Source: Plumapathes pennacea (Eukaryota > Cnidaria > Anthozoa > Antipatharia > Myriopathidae). Taken from it: DNA of 64,000 bases. The notes under the pieces were generated by a model. The model searched no databases and was not told the DNA's origin. It worked only from the letters and a program-made list of their open reading frames with translations. The DNA is taken from assembly GCA_964036295.1 (NCBI GenBank), contig OZ038469.1:2836501-2900500 (forward strand), read 5' to 3'. Shown here piece after piece: positions 1 through 12,589 of this stretch (the first letter of the stretch is position 1; each line of letters starts with the position of its first letter). The position numbers were made by a program, and so were the translations under genes.

Positions 1-117
1 TAAAAGACCACTAGAATCAAGATTGAGGCTAAGTTTTATGTGCCGAAGTATGGTCGATCTCTGTGATGCCTTTTTGACAATAGTAAAAGGGTTCAAGCGC
101 TCTAATTCTAACCTTAC

Positions 118-3100
118 CTGCAGTGGGAGGTCCGAGCGCAGAAGTGAGACCATAGCACATTGTTCCGATTCCCAAAGATGACGATCTTTGTTTATGGTCC
201 ATGCCGTGCATCAAGACTACCACAGTCATGGTAATAAACATTCCCTCTCCAAATCCATAACAACAGATGAAAACCAGAATATGGTTGTAACTTCTGCACA
301 TTGGCAGAGCCAGTGTTGCTACTGCCGGGAGCAGACCAGTGAATTGATAAAGGCGAGTTTTGTTTATTTGCGGCATATCGCACAACCTTCCGCTGATAAT
401 TCGGCCAATCAAAGAGCCGATGCCATGAAAGACGAACAGACTCGAGGCTGTTGAACTAGGAATTTTAAGCGATTCACAGTATTTCACCTGAAAACGAAAT
501 AAGCGAGGCAAATTCATACAAGAAATAAACTAAGACGAAATGAAAACAGTGAGACCACTAAGTATAAACGATCAAAATGAAACTCAGGCTTTGCTTCTGA
601 ATGTCCAAAAGGGGGAAGGGGGTGATATACGTTACTGTTTTTTGTTGTTGTTGTTGCTGTTGTTGTTGTTGTTATTGTTGTTGTTGTTGCAAGGTTCATC
701 ATGTACAGGGAAATGGGAAAGTATTTCCACTTTTCTTTCTCTAAATCTTATGAAAATCAAAATTTCATCTCATTCGTCACGGGTAAAATATTTTTTGCAA
801 CAAGTTATCCTGGTGTTGGCGATTGAAACCCACTCTGGAAGAGCAGACAAATTAACCCTTTCATTCCCGAGCTCAAAATGTAGATTCTCGTAACCTCTTT
901 AGAAGAAAATGTATGAGTGAGAATTGATAGTCCAATTAACTATCAAAACCCAAGTTCTCCTTACTGTACGACATATTTCTGGTAAAAAAACTGAAGAAGA
1001 AAATTCAAAGAAAAGCTCTTGGGAGTGAAAGAGTTAATTAAGGGGTGACTAGTACTAGGTGAGGATGGAAATTCCATAGTTATACCTACCAAATGTATTT
1101 GAGGAATGTACAGGCCAAAGCAATGAACAGCAACGGAGATAGCGAAGACAACGAACTGAGGGACCTTGCAGACAGACAAATCCAGCATCTTCTCGCTCTG
1201 TTCAAGGTCTTCCTTTGCGCGTCCATCTTTCTCTCCTCGGAGACTGTCAACAATTTCAGTTGCTGGCTCTGTGAACACTGTAGCTGCAAGGAGAATACTC
1301 GCAAAACCTCCGGCCATAACGCGGTAAGTATTTCTCCAGCCAAAGTACTCCAGCATTGTTTGGAAGACCGGCGCGATCACAAGAACGCCCAGGGCTGCTC
1401 CTGACGTCACTACACCAGTGGCGAGCAAACGTCGTTTTTCAAAGTATTTAGCAATGACTACATAACACGACATGTACATACAACTAACTCCAATACCACA
1501 CATCAAACTGTAAGTCAGGTACAGTACAGAAATGTCCTGGGCAAAAGACGATAAAAGGATTCCCAAAACGCAAGATGACGCTCCAGCCATGGCAGTAAAA
1601 CGGCATCCTCTTCGTTGAAGAAGCATCCCTGCTAGAGGGCTGGCTGTGAATATCATAGATATACCAAAAGAGCCAACCAAGGCTGCAAAATACAAACATG
1701 AAGTCTTTTGAGAAATAAAATGTGGCTGTCAATTCCATCTAGTTACTCAGGTCCAACTTCACTAATAAATCGCAAAGTTTTTAATATTTACTTTCTAAGG
1801 GGGATTCCCCGCGACGCGTTGCACGAATTCGGTTTGAATTCATGGAACATTTCGCAGGGTCAAAATGTCGCACGCACATTTGGTCGCCTCGTGTGACATG
1901 CTTGTGTGACATGTCACTGCAACAGATCTGTAAATAAACCAATCACGGCGTTTCCTGCGACGTCCCAGCGTCAAGTCGCATCGTGTGACACGTTTCTTAT
2001 TTTGTCGCGGAAACGTGTAGTGTAGTGTGGAAATGTTGCAGCGACAGTCGCATCGTGTGACATGTACTTCATTTTTTTGTCGCGGAGACATGTCGCCTCT
2101 TGTAACAGGACCTTTAGTTTTCGCAATGGAAAAAAAAAATCGACCCAGGTTGAAGACGCTCGAGTGCTTTCTACCGAAAATTATCTTGAACTTTTAATTC
2201 GAGGTCTTATCAACGAGCCATTTAGCACTTATGTTATAATACTGTTATGTGATCAAGTAATGTATACTTTTGGTTGAAGTGTTGACCGATACGAATCAGA
2301 CTCTTTTAGGCTACGTTTACACTATACCGGATAGGATTTTGAGCCGTTGCAAAAACCTGTCCAGTACAGTGTTTCTCGCTCTTGGAAGCTCCGGTGCGGC
2401 CGCATAGGGCTGAACCTCTGGCACCCTGGGTAGTACAGTGTAAAACAAGAAAAGATCTGTCCGGAGCGACTTTGGCTGAAAAACCTATCCGGTACAGTGT
2501 AAACACAAGGCCAGTCCGGAGCGGCTTTGTCACAATCAATTAATGCAATCGGAGCGTTAGTTTACTAACCTCCTATACGGGTCTTAGGCTACGTTTACAC
2601 TATACCGGATAGGATTTGAGCCTTTGCGAAAACCTGTCCAGTACAGTGTAAACAAGAAAAGATCTGTCCGGAGCGACTTTCGCTGAAAAACCTATCCGGT
2701 ACAGTGTAAACACAAAGTCAGTCCGGAACAGCCTTGTCATAATCAATCAACGCAAATCGAAGCGTTTTCCTATCCGATACGGGTCCGTACCACTTTCAGA
2801 AGCGGAGCGGAGCAACAGCGATCCGTTTCAAAAATCACTCCGAAAACAACACGTATCCAATGTAAACGGAAGGCCTATCCGGTACGTTTTTGCGACGCTA
2901 CGGAAAGCTATCCGGTATAGCGTAAACGTAGCCTTAAACACAAAGTGGTGCGCTTACTGATGGGAATGTACCAGCACTGTGCGAGCATTCCTTATCGACT
3001 AAAAACTCCAGTCGGATCTTAACTCGGATAGTACACCTTACACTGGTGGCAGTGACGTTGGGAGTAGTTGTTAACTAGAGCTGGTCTCTTATGTCCCGAT

Positions 3101-4651
3101 GGTGGCCGCATTAAAGGGTTCCACTGTAGTGCCAAATACATTGTTGCTGCATTTGACCGGCCTGGCAGACACCAGTCTCTTCTCTTGCGCTTTCGTTAGC
3201 GCAGTGATTCCCAAATTTATCGTGTGAACCGGCCACCTCGTGTAAACCCGCTAAACGGGATTTTAAAAACAGGTTTCTTAGAATTTCCAATTTTTACTTT
3301 ACAGAGGTAAGCTACGTTTTGCTCCGAAGATTGGAGACAAAATATACACGAGTGTGAGGTGCACAGTTAATGTGTCGATCGCACACAAAAGAAACGGTAC
3401 CTTTCTGCCGGAAAAGGTTCGCAGTGTTTTCCTGTCTAATTCTCGCAGGTATTCTAGCACACAGCCCAGTTAGCTGGAAGAGCTAGACCGCATTTGACAC
3501 ATGTTGATTTTTTTCATTATGTATTCATAAATGTTTCTGGAATGTTTTTGGGACACATGATGTTGAATTTTTTCATTATGTATTCATATTTCTCGAATGT
3601 TTTGACTATCTTGGGACACAGTAGAGTGATTTTGTATAACTCTATCACTGTGCGCTAATGTAAAAATTCGTCGCACAAGCATTTGACAAAAATTGACATC
3701 AACATTTGGTTTGGTCCGTTTAGACTTAATATTCAACAGTGTGTCGGCTGTGTAAAATTATTTTTTAAAGTTCATGTATGCTGCCTGAGTTGTTGTGTCG
3801 GCTCCTTCGAGAAAATAAAGTTGCTTGCTTTTCAAGTTCAGGGCTTGCAACCGCTTTCACTGAATAAGAAAATTCGTGGTGACGAAACAAACATTGAGTT
3901 CGGCCAGCGAATTTAGCCAAGAACGTTTAGTTTCAATTGAACTCTTAAAATCCAAAGCGGGGCTCAGAAAAATACGAGGAAGTCGTAAAATACCAGCCAA
4001 TATAACGCGCTAAACCATAGAATAAGCTGTATGCATATATCCGTACACTGCCGAGCTCTAGTTGACTACACCCAAACGAATGATTACTAACATTACGAAA
4101 TATCAGAGCCATGGGTAGGCATTTCCGGTGGACTGGACGAGGATAGCCGATTATGAGCAAATGACGGGAAGCAGATATGTCTTGATTGCATTACTAAAGG
4201 GCAAAAGGCTTACAGTCTGTATCGTTTGCAAAAGGAAAACATCTAACCTGATATAGTCTAAGTATATAAAAAAATTGTCACGCAGCAGCAAAGAAATATT
4301 AAACTTTGCGGCGTTATCACATAAAATATTCCACATTAAGGCTGACCAAGGTCTACATGAAATTATTATAATGGCGAGTTAAGAAACTGCAAGAAAGCAA
4401 TTTCGCTCGGTCTTTTAGTCATTGCGTAATTCACATTTGCAAAATTTTCTTCTTAATCTTCGGTTACTATAAATGCCACGAACTCACGTACCGGTTTTTC
4501 CCAGGCTTTCCCTAAAGTGGTCCATCAACACTGGGAACACCACACCGTAACTCAGCATGGATCCAAGGGCAAATCCATAAGCAAAGGTGGCGGAGCAGCA
4601 AACCAGCCATGACCAAGGACTGTCGGCTTGTCGAAGCCTTTGTAGCGCCAT
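118..4651 (-). CDS. SLC16/monocarboxylate-transporter-like MFS carrier, partial (last exon outside window)
   Basis: Probably a 12-helix plasma-membrane carrier of the SLC16 (MCT) branch of the major facilitator superfamily, which moves monocarboxylates or related small organic acids. Three exons on the minus strand are supported: 4651-4492, 1682-1090 and 487-118, with GT/AG borders and phases 1 then 0. The start is placed at the ATG at 4651 (AAGATGGCG context), which matches the start of the paralogue at 21658; an in-frame ATG at 4804 is an alternative. Helix 1 follows DSPWSWLV, a weak form of the family DGGWGW motif. The TM4-5 signature YFEKRRLLATG and the TM8-type stretch GRIISGRLCD are visible. 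The last exon, ending in the final helices, must lie left of base 1. Substrate cannot be told from sequence. An inverted-repeat element sits in the intron at 853-1037. Confidence 0.85.
638..690. repeat. TTG trinucleotide microsatellite
   Basis: Imperfect (TTG)n run with one TTA interruption, inside intron 2 of the first SLC16-like gene. It gives spurious Leu- and Thr-rich reading frames. Confidence 0.85.
853..1037. mobile_element. Short inverted-repeat element, family A (MITE-like)
   Basis: About 185 bp beginning AACCCTTTCATTCCCGAG and ending CTTGGGAGTGAAAGAGTTAA, so the ends are inverted repeats of each other. The interior shares landmarks (GAATTGATAG, AAGTTCTCCTTACTGTA, CATATTTCTGGT) with copies near 15591, 34162, 42340, 45210 and 49398. 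No coding capacity. Confidence 0.75.
1793..2130. repeat. Repeat-rich stretch with GTCGCATCGTGTGACA motifs
   Basis: Near-identical pieces TCGCATCGTGTGACACGT (about 1976) and TCGCATCGTGTGACATGT (about 2047), with related pieces near 1885 and 2090, lie in the large intron of the SLC16-like gene. It looks like a degenerate short interspersed element; its family is not recognised and the ends are uncertain. Confidence 0.4.
2306..2938. mobile_element. Fold-back/MITE-like element, one full and one partial copy
   Basis: A full copy at about 2586-2938 opens with TTAGGCTACGTTTACACTA and closes with TAGCGTAAACGTAGCCTTAA, which are inverted ends. A second, 3'-truncated copy of the left part lies just before it at 2306-2546. 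Internal pieces such as CTATCCGGTACAGTGTAAAC recur. Non-coding. Confidence 0.7.
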
Positions 4652-4804
4652 CTTGCGCTTTAGGAACTTCGCATTCCCGGACGACCCGTGGCGAAAACCG
4701 CTGAACCGAGGCTCATGCGAGCTGTGGCAACACTTGAGACAAGACAAGCGCGAACAAGCGCGAAATACCCGCAACTGATGCAATAACAATCCACTCTTTT
4801 CCAC

Positions 4805-7800
4805 GGCCCTAACAAGAAATACGTCGCTCTCGTTCAGTCATTCTGGGTGCGTCAGTAAAATGACCCTGGAACGATGAACTTGACCGTGCGGTGTTTCCGG
4901 CAGATTTTACGACGTTAACACAGCTCTGAGATTTTTTTAAATATTTTTTTTACACTCAAGGAGTCGAGAACTGATCACGCATGTGAACTCTCAAGTTTCC
5001 AATTCGGCAAACTGGTTCTGCGTGAAACGTGTGTTAACTTTATACAGGCAGCCCAATCTTGTTGTGAGATTCAGTTATATATATATTTTTCGAAAATTAA
5101 AAAATACTGTAAACATCTTGTTCCTTGTATTGTTTTATCCCTTGTGGTACTGACTCAAAAATGCTCAGATCGGCTCAAAATCAGCACAAAACACAGGATA
5201 GAACATCACAAGAGCACTGCTCTTGGTACTTTTTTTTTTTTTTTTTTTTACTTTTCGGGAAAAAAAATTTAATTGAATCTCTCAGAGCAATATTTGACTG
5301 CACGTGAGTTAACATTTTACATTTTGCTAGGTCTGACCGCAGCTGCACAAAGAAGTGACTGGAGCTGTATTAAGATTTTGAAAACCCGGTTCGTGGTATC
5401 CGCCGGAAATCGCCGTCAAGACTTTAGCTTGTGAACATGCAATCATGAACACTGACAATTCGACTATGTGCGGTTTCGTGTTGCGGTTTTGTTTCTCCAA
5501 AAGTGCAAACTCTTCACCCAATAGAAAACTGTCAAAGGATATAAGAACTGTTACGCGCGCAACGAAACAGTCAAGTGTGGGGCATAAGGGTTCTTTGTTG
5601 ATTGAAATACAGTATACATTTACTAATTGGATAGGGCAAAGTACAAAAATGGGAATAGGGGCTGAAAGATATCTCCCCCAGCGAAGGTCATATCACGGAA
5701 TTTTGGCATGTTGGTTGCGATATCGAAGTCCAAACCCTCGAGGCCTTCAGTTAAGTTGGCGGCACAGGCAAAACCAGAAATAAACCGATCTAACCGATTT
5801 ATAGAAATTCAGTTCTAGTCTTGTTTATTTACCAAGCCAATCTGTCTGCTGTCAGAGTGACGGGGCATTTCGGACGCCAAGACGAAAAGGTTGTAACGAA
5901 AACTCGAGACCCGTGAAAAAAAAAGAAATTAAAACCCCATCGGACCATGACGGGATCCCTGACACATAGGGAGCAATCAGCTGTGCTCTGTTCAGCGACA
6001 AAAGTCAGCTTAGGCCACGGTCACGCTTCGCTCTACATGTGCCGAGTCTGACCCTGGCTTCAATTTCCCCCCTCATCTCAGCTTACTCATAATCGTGATT
6101 TCTGCTTTCAGAAGATTCACAAGTTCTTTCCTGTTTGGAAAACGCGGGGTCTAAAAACATGAAAAAATATAAATGCAGTCGAACCCCGCTATTTCGAACT
6201 TTTTTTCATGTCCCGTGCGACTTCGAAATAGCGGGGTTCGACGTATGAATATAAAAGAACTGAATGAGAAAAACAACAACAACAACAGCAGCAGCAGCAG
6301 CAAAAAGGCAAATCCTAGTCGAACCCCGCTATTTCGAAGTCGCACGGGACAAGAAAAAAAGTTCGAAATAGCGGGGTTTCGAAATAGCCGATAGTAAATT
6401 ACTGAAAAAATATATCCAAGGGGATTCGGCTTCACTTCGAAATAACGGGAATTTCGAATTATCCGAGTTCGAAATAGCGAGGTTCGACTATATTTAGTTT
6501 ACGGACGGGGAATACCCAAGTCGAACTGAAGTAATCGAATAATACAAAGATATAGGTAACGCACAGAATAATATTACAGGCATTTCCTGGGTGTTTCCGA
6601 ATAGAGTGGTGTACGTGTACGCAACTCGAAATGAATCTTGAAGACTTAATCCAAAACGGAATCCAAACAAACGGAAGTTCTTTCTGTATTCAGTCAGCGA
6701 AATTTGCCGTCACCCGTCGGGCAGCTTTTGAGCCCTCCCAAGAGAGAGGGAGCCTGTATTTGGGATAAAGCTCAGCACCTGATGTAGACTTGCCGGCGGC
6801 TAACCGAATTGCATTCCCTCGCATCGGTTCTTTGGGTCTTCACAGAACAACGGCCAGGCTCTCGAGCATTTCAGCCAGGCCAGAATGCATCTGGCTGGAC
6901 ATTTCATACCATGCGACGCACTGAATAAGTCTCTCACGGGGTCCCCCACTGGTCTGAAATGTCACGTTGTCCAAAAAGGTGCTTTTGATTGTCAAAAGTT
7001 GCTCTAAGCAAACCATGATACTCATACTTATTCATACTCTACTTTCGGACACCTCCATTCAGAGGACGTCCCCTCTATGGAGGTTCCACTGTACATAAGC
7101 GCGGACATTGTGCAAAACGCCCCCTGTCGCGCTAGGATTTTCGCAATCGGCTGTGAAGGTGAGACAGCCTTGCACAACAGGGATCCATCTCTAACAAGTC
7201 GTTTCCGTCGCACGATCATAAACTGCCACGAACCGAAGTCTAAAATGTATTTCGGATTTTGGCACAACGTATAGTCGCAGTTTTTACTTCCCACAAGGCA
7301 GGGGTTAGCAACCGTCCCACTTTCTCATTTGTTGGGTATCCATTTAGGTCCCGGGAGAGGGGCTTCCACATAAAAAGGGCGGGAATGCTCGTCGTACCTA
7401 TTAGGGGTTATGGTACCGCTCAGGGTGCTCAAAATAAAAATCCTCCCACCCCACCCCTCCGGATTTAGGTCCCCCCATCAAGGTTACTTTACATGCCACG
7501 TGGTACTTGACCCCCACGTGATCAACTTCAAATTTCTCCTTTAGCTTTCTCACCTCATTTATACTAATCAGTGAGGAGAGCTTCGGTCTTAATAGCTTAG
7601 CTATCAATTCTCATTACATAAGGAGTATGGTCTATTAAATTTGGACAGAAAAACTCGGCAGTAAAATAGTTCATACGTCACATCAGGTGTCTCCAAAGTT
7701 ATCGCTGAACAATACATTTTATGCTTAATTAAATCAGCAATATAATTTAGTGTATTTAAGAATTACCTTTCAAAATATTTATGAACTGTAATAAAATAAA

Positions 7801-7930
7801 GGCAATAAACCTTTCTTTCGTTCCGTTTTCAGACATGTAAATAATATTACGAGGGTGTTGATCATACCGACTTCTTTATCAAATATCTTTTACTTTGGTT
7901 AAAATCTTCAAATGAGTGATGGCTGTCTGT
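4805..7930. other. Intergenic DNA with short repeats, no supportable gene
   Basis: No reading frame here has family resemblance or convincing splice borders. Visible content: a poly-T tract near 5230, pogo/Tigger-like inverted repeats at 6172-6492, a GGACACCT-type fragment near 7030-7095, a GCTCGTCGTACCTATTAG repeat piece near 7386 (shared with about 11838), and a partial family A element near 7500-7640. Confidence 0.6.
6172..6492. mobile_element. Nested pogo/Tigger-like inverted-repeat fragments
   Basis: The piece GTCGAACCCCGCTATTTCGA occurs at 6178 and 6318 and its reverse complement at 6225 and 6365; a diverged end at about 6465-6490 reads TTCGAAATAGCGAGGTTCGA. An AACAACAACAGCAGCAGC microsatellite lies between. 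Ends of this sort are typical of Tc1/mariner-pogo derived MITEs; no transposase is present. Confidence 0.65.
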
Positions 7931-9277
7931 GAACAGGTGTTCGTATCTTAACGTCAAGGCTATAACTTCACTTCGGCTTGGATTTACGAGTCAGTATAAC
8001 AACTCTGCTCATACCAGACGGAGCAACTCAATCAACTGAGATACAGGTAAAACAGAGATAATTTTTGTATCAGTTACTTTAAACACGCGAGTGTTGCAAC
8101 GATAGCGCTCAGTCGATTCGAATCCCGCTAATAACCTGATACTTTTTCAGGACAATCGATGCAACTAATTCTTAAGTTACTTCATAATTTCGAAAAACGT
8201 TTGTTTCATGTTTCTCTGTCATGCCTATCACCGAGTTTTTTATTTTTTCTTTCACCAGAAATCCCACGACTACAGATCAACGCGAAGCAAAGCATTATGA
8301 CGGCAACAAGTTCGCTCACTAATTTGACATCAGGCCACAGAAACATGACGACAACACAGCCACAAGATTCAATGTTCTGCCCTCCTTACTCGAGAACCGC
8401 TATTGACATGGTTGGAACTTCCATTCCGTACATCGTGAACGCCGTTTCAAACATCCTAATGGCCGTCACCACAACGCTCGCAAACGTTCTGCTTCTCTCA
8501 GCGATGCGTCGCGTCACCTCCCTTCGCTTGCCGTCCAAGCTTCTGCTCTGCTCTCTTATGCTGAGTGATCTTATTGCTGGTTTAGCGGTTCAACCTCAAC
8601 TAGCAGTGTTTATTTTAATGGTAGTAAACAAATCTTACAGTCCGAGGTTTTTCCTGGCAGAATCGGTTTATGTCTTTGCAGCTGTACTATGTTGTGCTTC
8701 GTTGTTCACGATAACAGGTCTGAGCCTAGATCGGTTCATTGCCTTGCACTTTCACCTCAGATATCACGAGATTGTGACAACCAGGCGAGTTTGTACATTC
8801 CTTGCTTTCATCTGGTCGTTCTCATTATTTGTTGCATCGTCATATTTCTGGAACAGGTTATTGTACTATGTTATTACGATGACCGGTGTTATTAAAGCTT
8901 GCCTCGTCATTCCTGTCATCTATTTGAAGATATACCGCAGTTTGCGAAGTCAACACGGCCATCAGGTTCAACCTCAAGCCCACGTCCAAGCTCAACAACA
9001 GGCAGGAAAAACACTCAACGTGTCGAAGTTCAAAAAATCAGCATCTGCCATGCTGTGGGTCTACGTACTTTTTATCATCTGCTACCTGCCTTTTTTTTCA
9101 ACGTTCGCAATCACACCAGCCGTCGGGTGCACGCCTTTGGTTCAATGCATTCATGAATTCTCTTACACTCTAGTGCTACTGAATTCGACCGTAAATCCGT
9201 TCGTGTACTGTTTTCGGTTGCGCGAAATCCGGACAGACGTTATGAAGAAAGTGCGCCAAATAACGTGTCGTCAATGA
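7930..9277 (+). CDS. Class A (rhodopsin-like) GPCR, copy 1; coding part 8297-9277
   Basis: Seven-helix receptor of 326 residues encoded by a single exon. The start is placed at ATG 8297 because the tandem copy starts at the equivalent ATG and a conserved 3' splice site (TTTCACCAG at about 8257) lies just upstream. A non-coding first exon ending at ATACAG/GTAAAA near 8047 is conserved in both copies. Signs: N-terminal NLT and NMT glycosylation sites; TM1 LANVLLL; TM2 LCSLMLSDL; TM3 GLSLDRF (DRY variant); TM6 CYLPF; TM7 NPFVY. The TM3 Cys (3.25) and an ECL2 Cys are absent, ECL2 is very short and ECL3 has a Cys pair (GCTPLVQC), a layout known from melanocortin and related MECA-cluster receptors. 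A Gln-rich loop 3 follows TM5. The ligand is unknown. Confidence 0.9.
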
Positions 9278-10470
9278 ACAACTAATCTATATAATATCGA
9301 TAATACGGATAATTGGATTATATATAGTGAAAAGCACGGAGGTCTTTAATTTATTAAAACTGAGCTTCTAAATGCCAGTTCGCTGAACATTTCAGTCGTC
9401 TTCGAATTAAAGTAAACTGCACGAAAAATGAGCATGCATTAGGACAACAGTTCGGGACGCATTGCCTTTCATTAAATATGGACATGATTGTCTTCAAGTC
9501 TCTGATTATTGTTATAAGCTGTATATTGGTACCTTTTGATATTAAAATCGCCGGGTGGAAACATAAAATAACAAATTCACTAATTGCTAATTTGTGGGCG
9601 AATATATATGAACTTCTACGGTTAAAAACAAACAAACAAACAAAAAAAAAACACACACACACACACACACTTTTAGTGCAATCTCAGTCCATTTTCCGAC
9701 AATTCAATTCACTGTTAATAAAACGACTGAACGCCACAGACAGAACTCGTTAATCAAAAAATCTCACCAAAACCAAAATCAGCAATACCACATACATATA
9801 AAAAATAATGGCACACATATAAGTGACTACTAAATCAAATATCTTTTTAAAAATTCTTTTTAAAAACTCTGGCTAGAAAGTTAATAATTAAAATCCAACT
9901 TCTGTTTGAATGCCTTTTTGTTTCATTGAGTGACGGGGGAAAACAATTTGATTAAAATATACAAATGAGTGACGCCTTAACAGGTGTTCATATCTTGACG
10001 TCACGGCTATAGCTTCAATCAGCTCCGATTTACGAGTCAGTACGTGCAACAACTTTGTTCATACCAGACTCAACAACTCGATCGGCAGATACAAGTTTAA
10101 AAATAGTAACCTTGATATCGCCGTCACAAACAAAATTCGTTAATCGAAACATCCCACCAAAAATAAAATTAAGAAAAAAAGTACACAAATAATGGCACAC
10201 AAAAGCAATATATACAATAGAAATTCGGAGTCTAATGGAAATTGCACAAACAAGCGCCTCAGTATCTCCTGAATACATTACCGCCTCACTGCGTGGCACA
10301 GAACTAATGTAATTACTCAGGGAAATCCTCAGCCATCACAGTTTTAAGACAAATGACGTGGCGTAATTTGTACTTTGTTGTGCCCGAGCTTCGCTTCGCT
10401 TCATCCGCCATTAATCAAACTTGAAAACGTTAGCCTCACGCTTTCAAGTTTTGCGAGCTGAGCTACCGCC
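9278..10470. repeat. 3' flank of GPCR copy 1, duplicated downstream of copy 2
   Basis: Non-coding DNA that aligns with 13928-15180: shared landmarks include CATGATTGTCTTCAAGTCTC (about 9483 and 14091), CCGTCACAAACAAAATTCGT (10119 and 14828) and a block up to GCGAGCTGAGCTACCGC. It shows the duplication unit extends well past the coding region. No gene seen. Confidence 0.75.
9650..9670. repeat. CA dinucleotide microsatellite
   Basis: A short (AC)n run after an A-rich tract in the 3' flank of GPCR copy 1. The equivalent place in copy 2 (about 14240) has a CAAAACAAA-type run instead, so the site has diverged since duplication. Confidence 0.8.
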
Positions 10471-10559
10471 TCATTGCGTGGCACAGGACTATTGTCATTA
10501 TTCAGGGAAATCCTCGGCCATCTGCTTGAATGCTATTAAGCGTAAATTTCAAATAGGTC

Positions 10560-10855
10560 GTATGCTTCAGTTAAACTGAGGTCAGCTCGTTCATTCTCAA
10601 TTTACTCAAAACTGAAGACGCTACTTTATTCTATTCCGGGTCTATTCCGGAATAGGAATAGCATTGTTGATCGATAACATTGTTTGGTTTTGAAGCTGAT
10701 TAAGGTTTGATGTACTGGGAGCTTTTCAGAATGCAGGCATGGAGGTTTTTAAAGCAATTTCGAAAAAAATTCTTCCCCAGAACAAGCAAAACTTTGCATC
10801 ATTTTAGCTATTCCTATTCCGGAATAGACTCAATCGAACGCACCCTTAATGTATC
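10560..10855. mobile_element. Inverted-repeat element with TATTCCGGAATAG cores
   Basis: CTATTCCGGAATAGGAATAG at about 10642 and CTATTCCTATTCCGGAATAG at about 10807 face each other around about 150 bp of non-coding DNA. MITE-like; exact ends not determined. Confidence 0.5.
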
Positions 10856-11189
10856 GGCTATATAAACTCGTATTTCATGACACGAACTATAGCGTTCGGT
10901 TCAGTGGAATAGTCATCTTATTTTTGACCGAAGCAACCTTGCACAAAGTGCAGTAGATGGAACCCATAAACCGCAAAGGCCATGAAAAATATATTCCATT
11001 GAATTGGTCAACACGGCGGACAGTTCATGTAGTTTCGTGTTTGTATGAAATATCGTCGGGGTACAAAATACAAGCACAATGATACGATGCAGAGTACAAA
11101 AGTTGGAGTGACTCAACAAGTTAAAACGTTTGATTTTACCAGTTCGACTAAAACTAATGACCAGTTTAACATAAAATATCATCTAATTC

Positions 11190-11780
11190 GCCATGCACGG
11201 ATTATAAATTAAGTTGATTCAGCGCGTTTCATTTGCCAAGGTCTTCGATGAGTGAAGCATAGATCAATACAACAAATTGTCAGTCTCAAGACACTGGACA
11301 AAGTTTAGGCAAACGCAACAAGGATGCAAATTAAACGGCTGTAAAACACGCTGTCATTAGCGCAACTGTATAGCACTGAATAGAAGTTGTAATGACAAAA
11401 TTACACATACACTGATACGGTAAAAAAAATAAAAATACTAATATAGTTCCATGAGTGACTTCCTCCTTCCGGTTCTGCAACACAAAGTGCCTGAAAGCCC
11501 TGTAATCATAGGGCTTTTACATCAAAGCAATAATTACTCAATTTTGACAGGCTCGCCACAGCTCTTTGAACGCCGAAATCCTTGATCCGCCGACATTTTT
11601 GAAGAGTCCCGAAAGTGAAAAGCAACTTAGCAATCCATTCCCATCCGTTTCCTTTGAGAAAACTTTAAATTTCTTTACCAAATTTGTCATCGATGAATTA
11701 AGATTTTTCGTGCTGAGAAATGCAACTACAGCAACCTTAGCGATTACAGATCACAAGAGAGTTGTTTCTGTCCGGGGGGG
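11190..11780. repeat. Left arm of a large inverted repeat flanking GPCR copy 2
   Basis: This stretch is the diverged reverse complement of about 15905-16730. Landmarks: GGATTATAAATTAAGTTGAT at 11199 against ATCAACTCAATTTATAATCC near 16695; ATCCTTGATCCGCCGACATT at 11578 against the matching piece near 16318; GATTACAGATCACAAGAG near 11744 against CTCTTGTGATCTGTAATC near 15922. By eye identity is high but not perfect. No coding sequence recognised. Confidence 0.8.
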
Positions 11781-11795
11781 GGGGGGGGGGGGGGA
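11776..11795. repeat. Poly-G tract
   Basis: A G homopolymer of about 19 bases followed by GGGGA repeats. It is likely length-variable and error-prone in assembly, and it marks the inner edge of the left inverted-repeat arm. Confidence 0.85.
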
Positions 11796-11890
11796 GGGGA
11801 GGGGAGGGGGGAATTCCCGCAGAAAATGTACAGGGATGCTCGTCGTACCTTTTAGCGGTCAAAATAATGAATTCTGGTACCACTAAAAAG

Positions 11891-12155
11891 GAGGCGTCGT
11901 AGCCGAGTGGTTAGGGCGCCGGACTTGAAATCCGGAGGTCCCAGGTTCAAGTCCCGCTCTGAACACTAACTGAATTTGTAACACGGTAGCCCCGCGTTCA
12001 AATCCTCGGCCACGTTATGTAAATAGCCAACTGGTTTGCCTTCGACCAGTTGGGATTTTTAACAGATTTACGTTGAGTTTAAAACACGGCCCCACCAGCT
12101 CTGCTGAATTACTTACCGTGTATAAATAACGATAATTTACTTTACTTTTACTTAG
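11891..12155 (+). mobile_element. tRNA-Ser-derived SINE
   Basis: The head (about 11893-11966) folds as a tRNA: A/B-box-like pieces TAGCCGAGTGG and GGTTCAAGTCC and the stem-loop CCGGA-CTTGAAA-TCCGG with anticodon TGA (serine). The variable arm is too short for a real serine tRNA and the acceptor stem is not closed. The head is followed by a non-tRNA body (GCCAACTGGTTTGCC, CAGTTGGGATTTTTAAC). A body-only relative is seen at 18830-18885. This is a SINE, not a working tRNA gene. Confidence 0.75.
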
Positions 12156-12589
12156 GGTGTTCAAGATCAAACGATGACATTTCTGTGACGGGGTACCGTT
12201 TAGTGATCGGTTGTCCGTCGAATGGACCTTTTACGCCACCAGACAAAACTGTTATCATTGCACAAGCTTACAGTCTCGTAATTTATGTTATATAATTTGG
12301 TACCTTTTAGGGGTCACAATAGGCTCGAGCCACGCTTATTTTAGTCTGTTATAGGGGTCAAAACAAAAATTCCCGACAAGCATCTGCATCATTTCTTATG
12401 TGGGAGTCCAGAAAATCCGGACCGCTTAGCAGCCAATCAGAGCGCGCGATTTGCTAGGATTACTAAAACGTCCAGAAAGGAAATACATTTGGGAGAAGTA
12501 ATTATATTTGAGATCATAATAAAGACAGCAACTTTACTTCAAATACTAACTTTTTGTTTGATAAAAGCATTCAAACGGCTGAGTGACGC

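Noticed and set aside
8159-8296. N-terminal extension of GPCR copy 1 (46 codons)
   Set aside because: It crosses a conserved splice acceptor and is not preserved in frame in copy 2; the start at 8297 is shared by both.
11893-11966. Functional serine tRNA gene
   Set aside because: Variable arm too short for tRNA-Ser, acceptor stem not closed and a SINE body follows directly.
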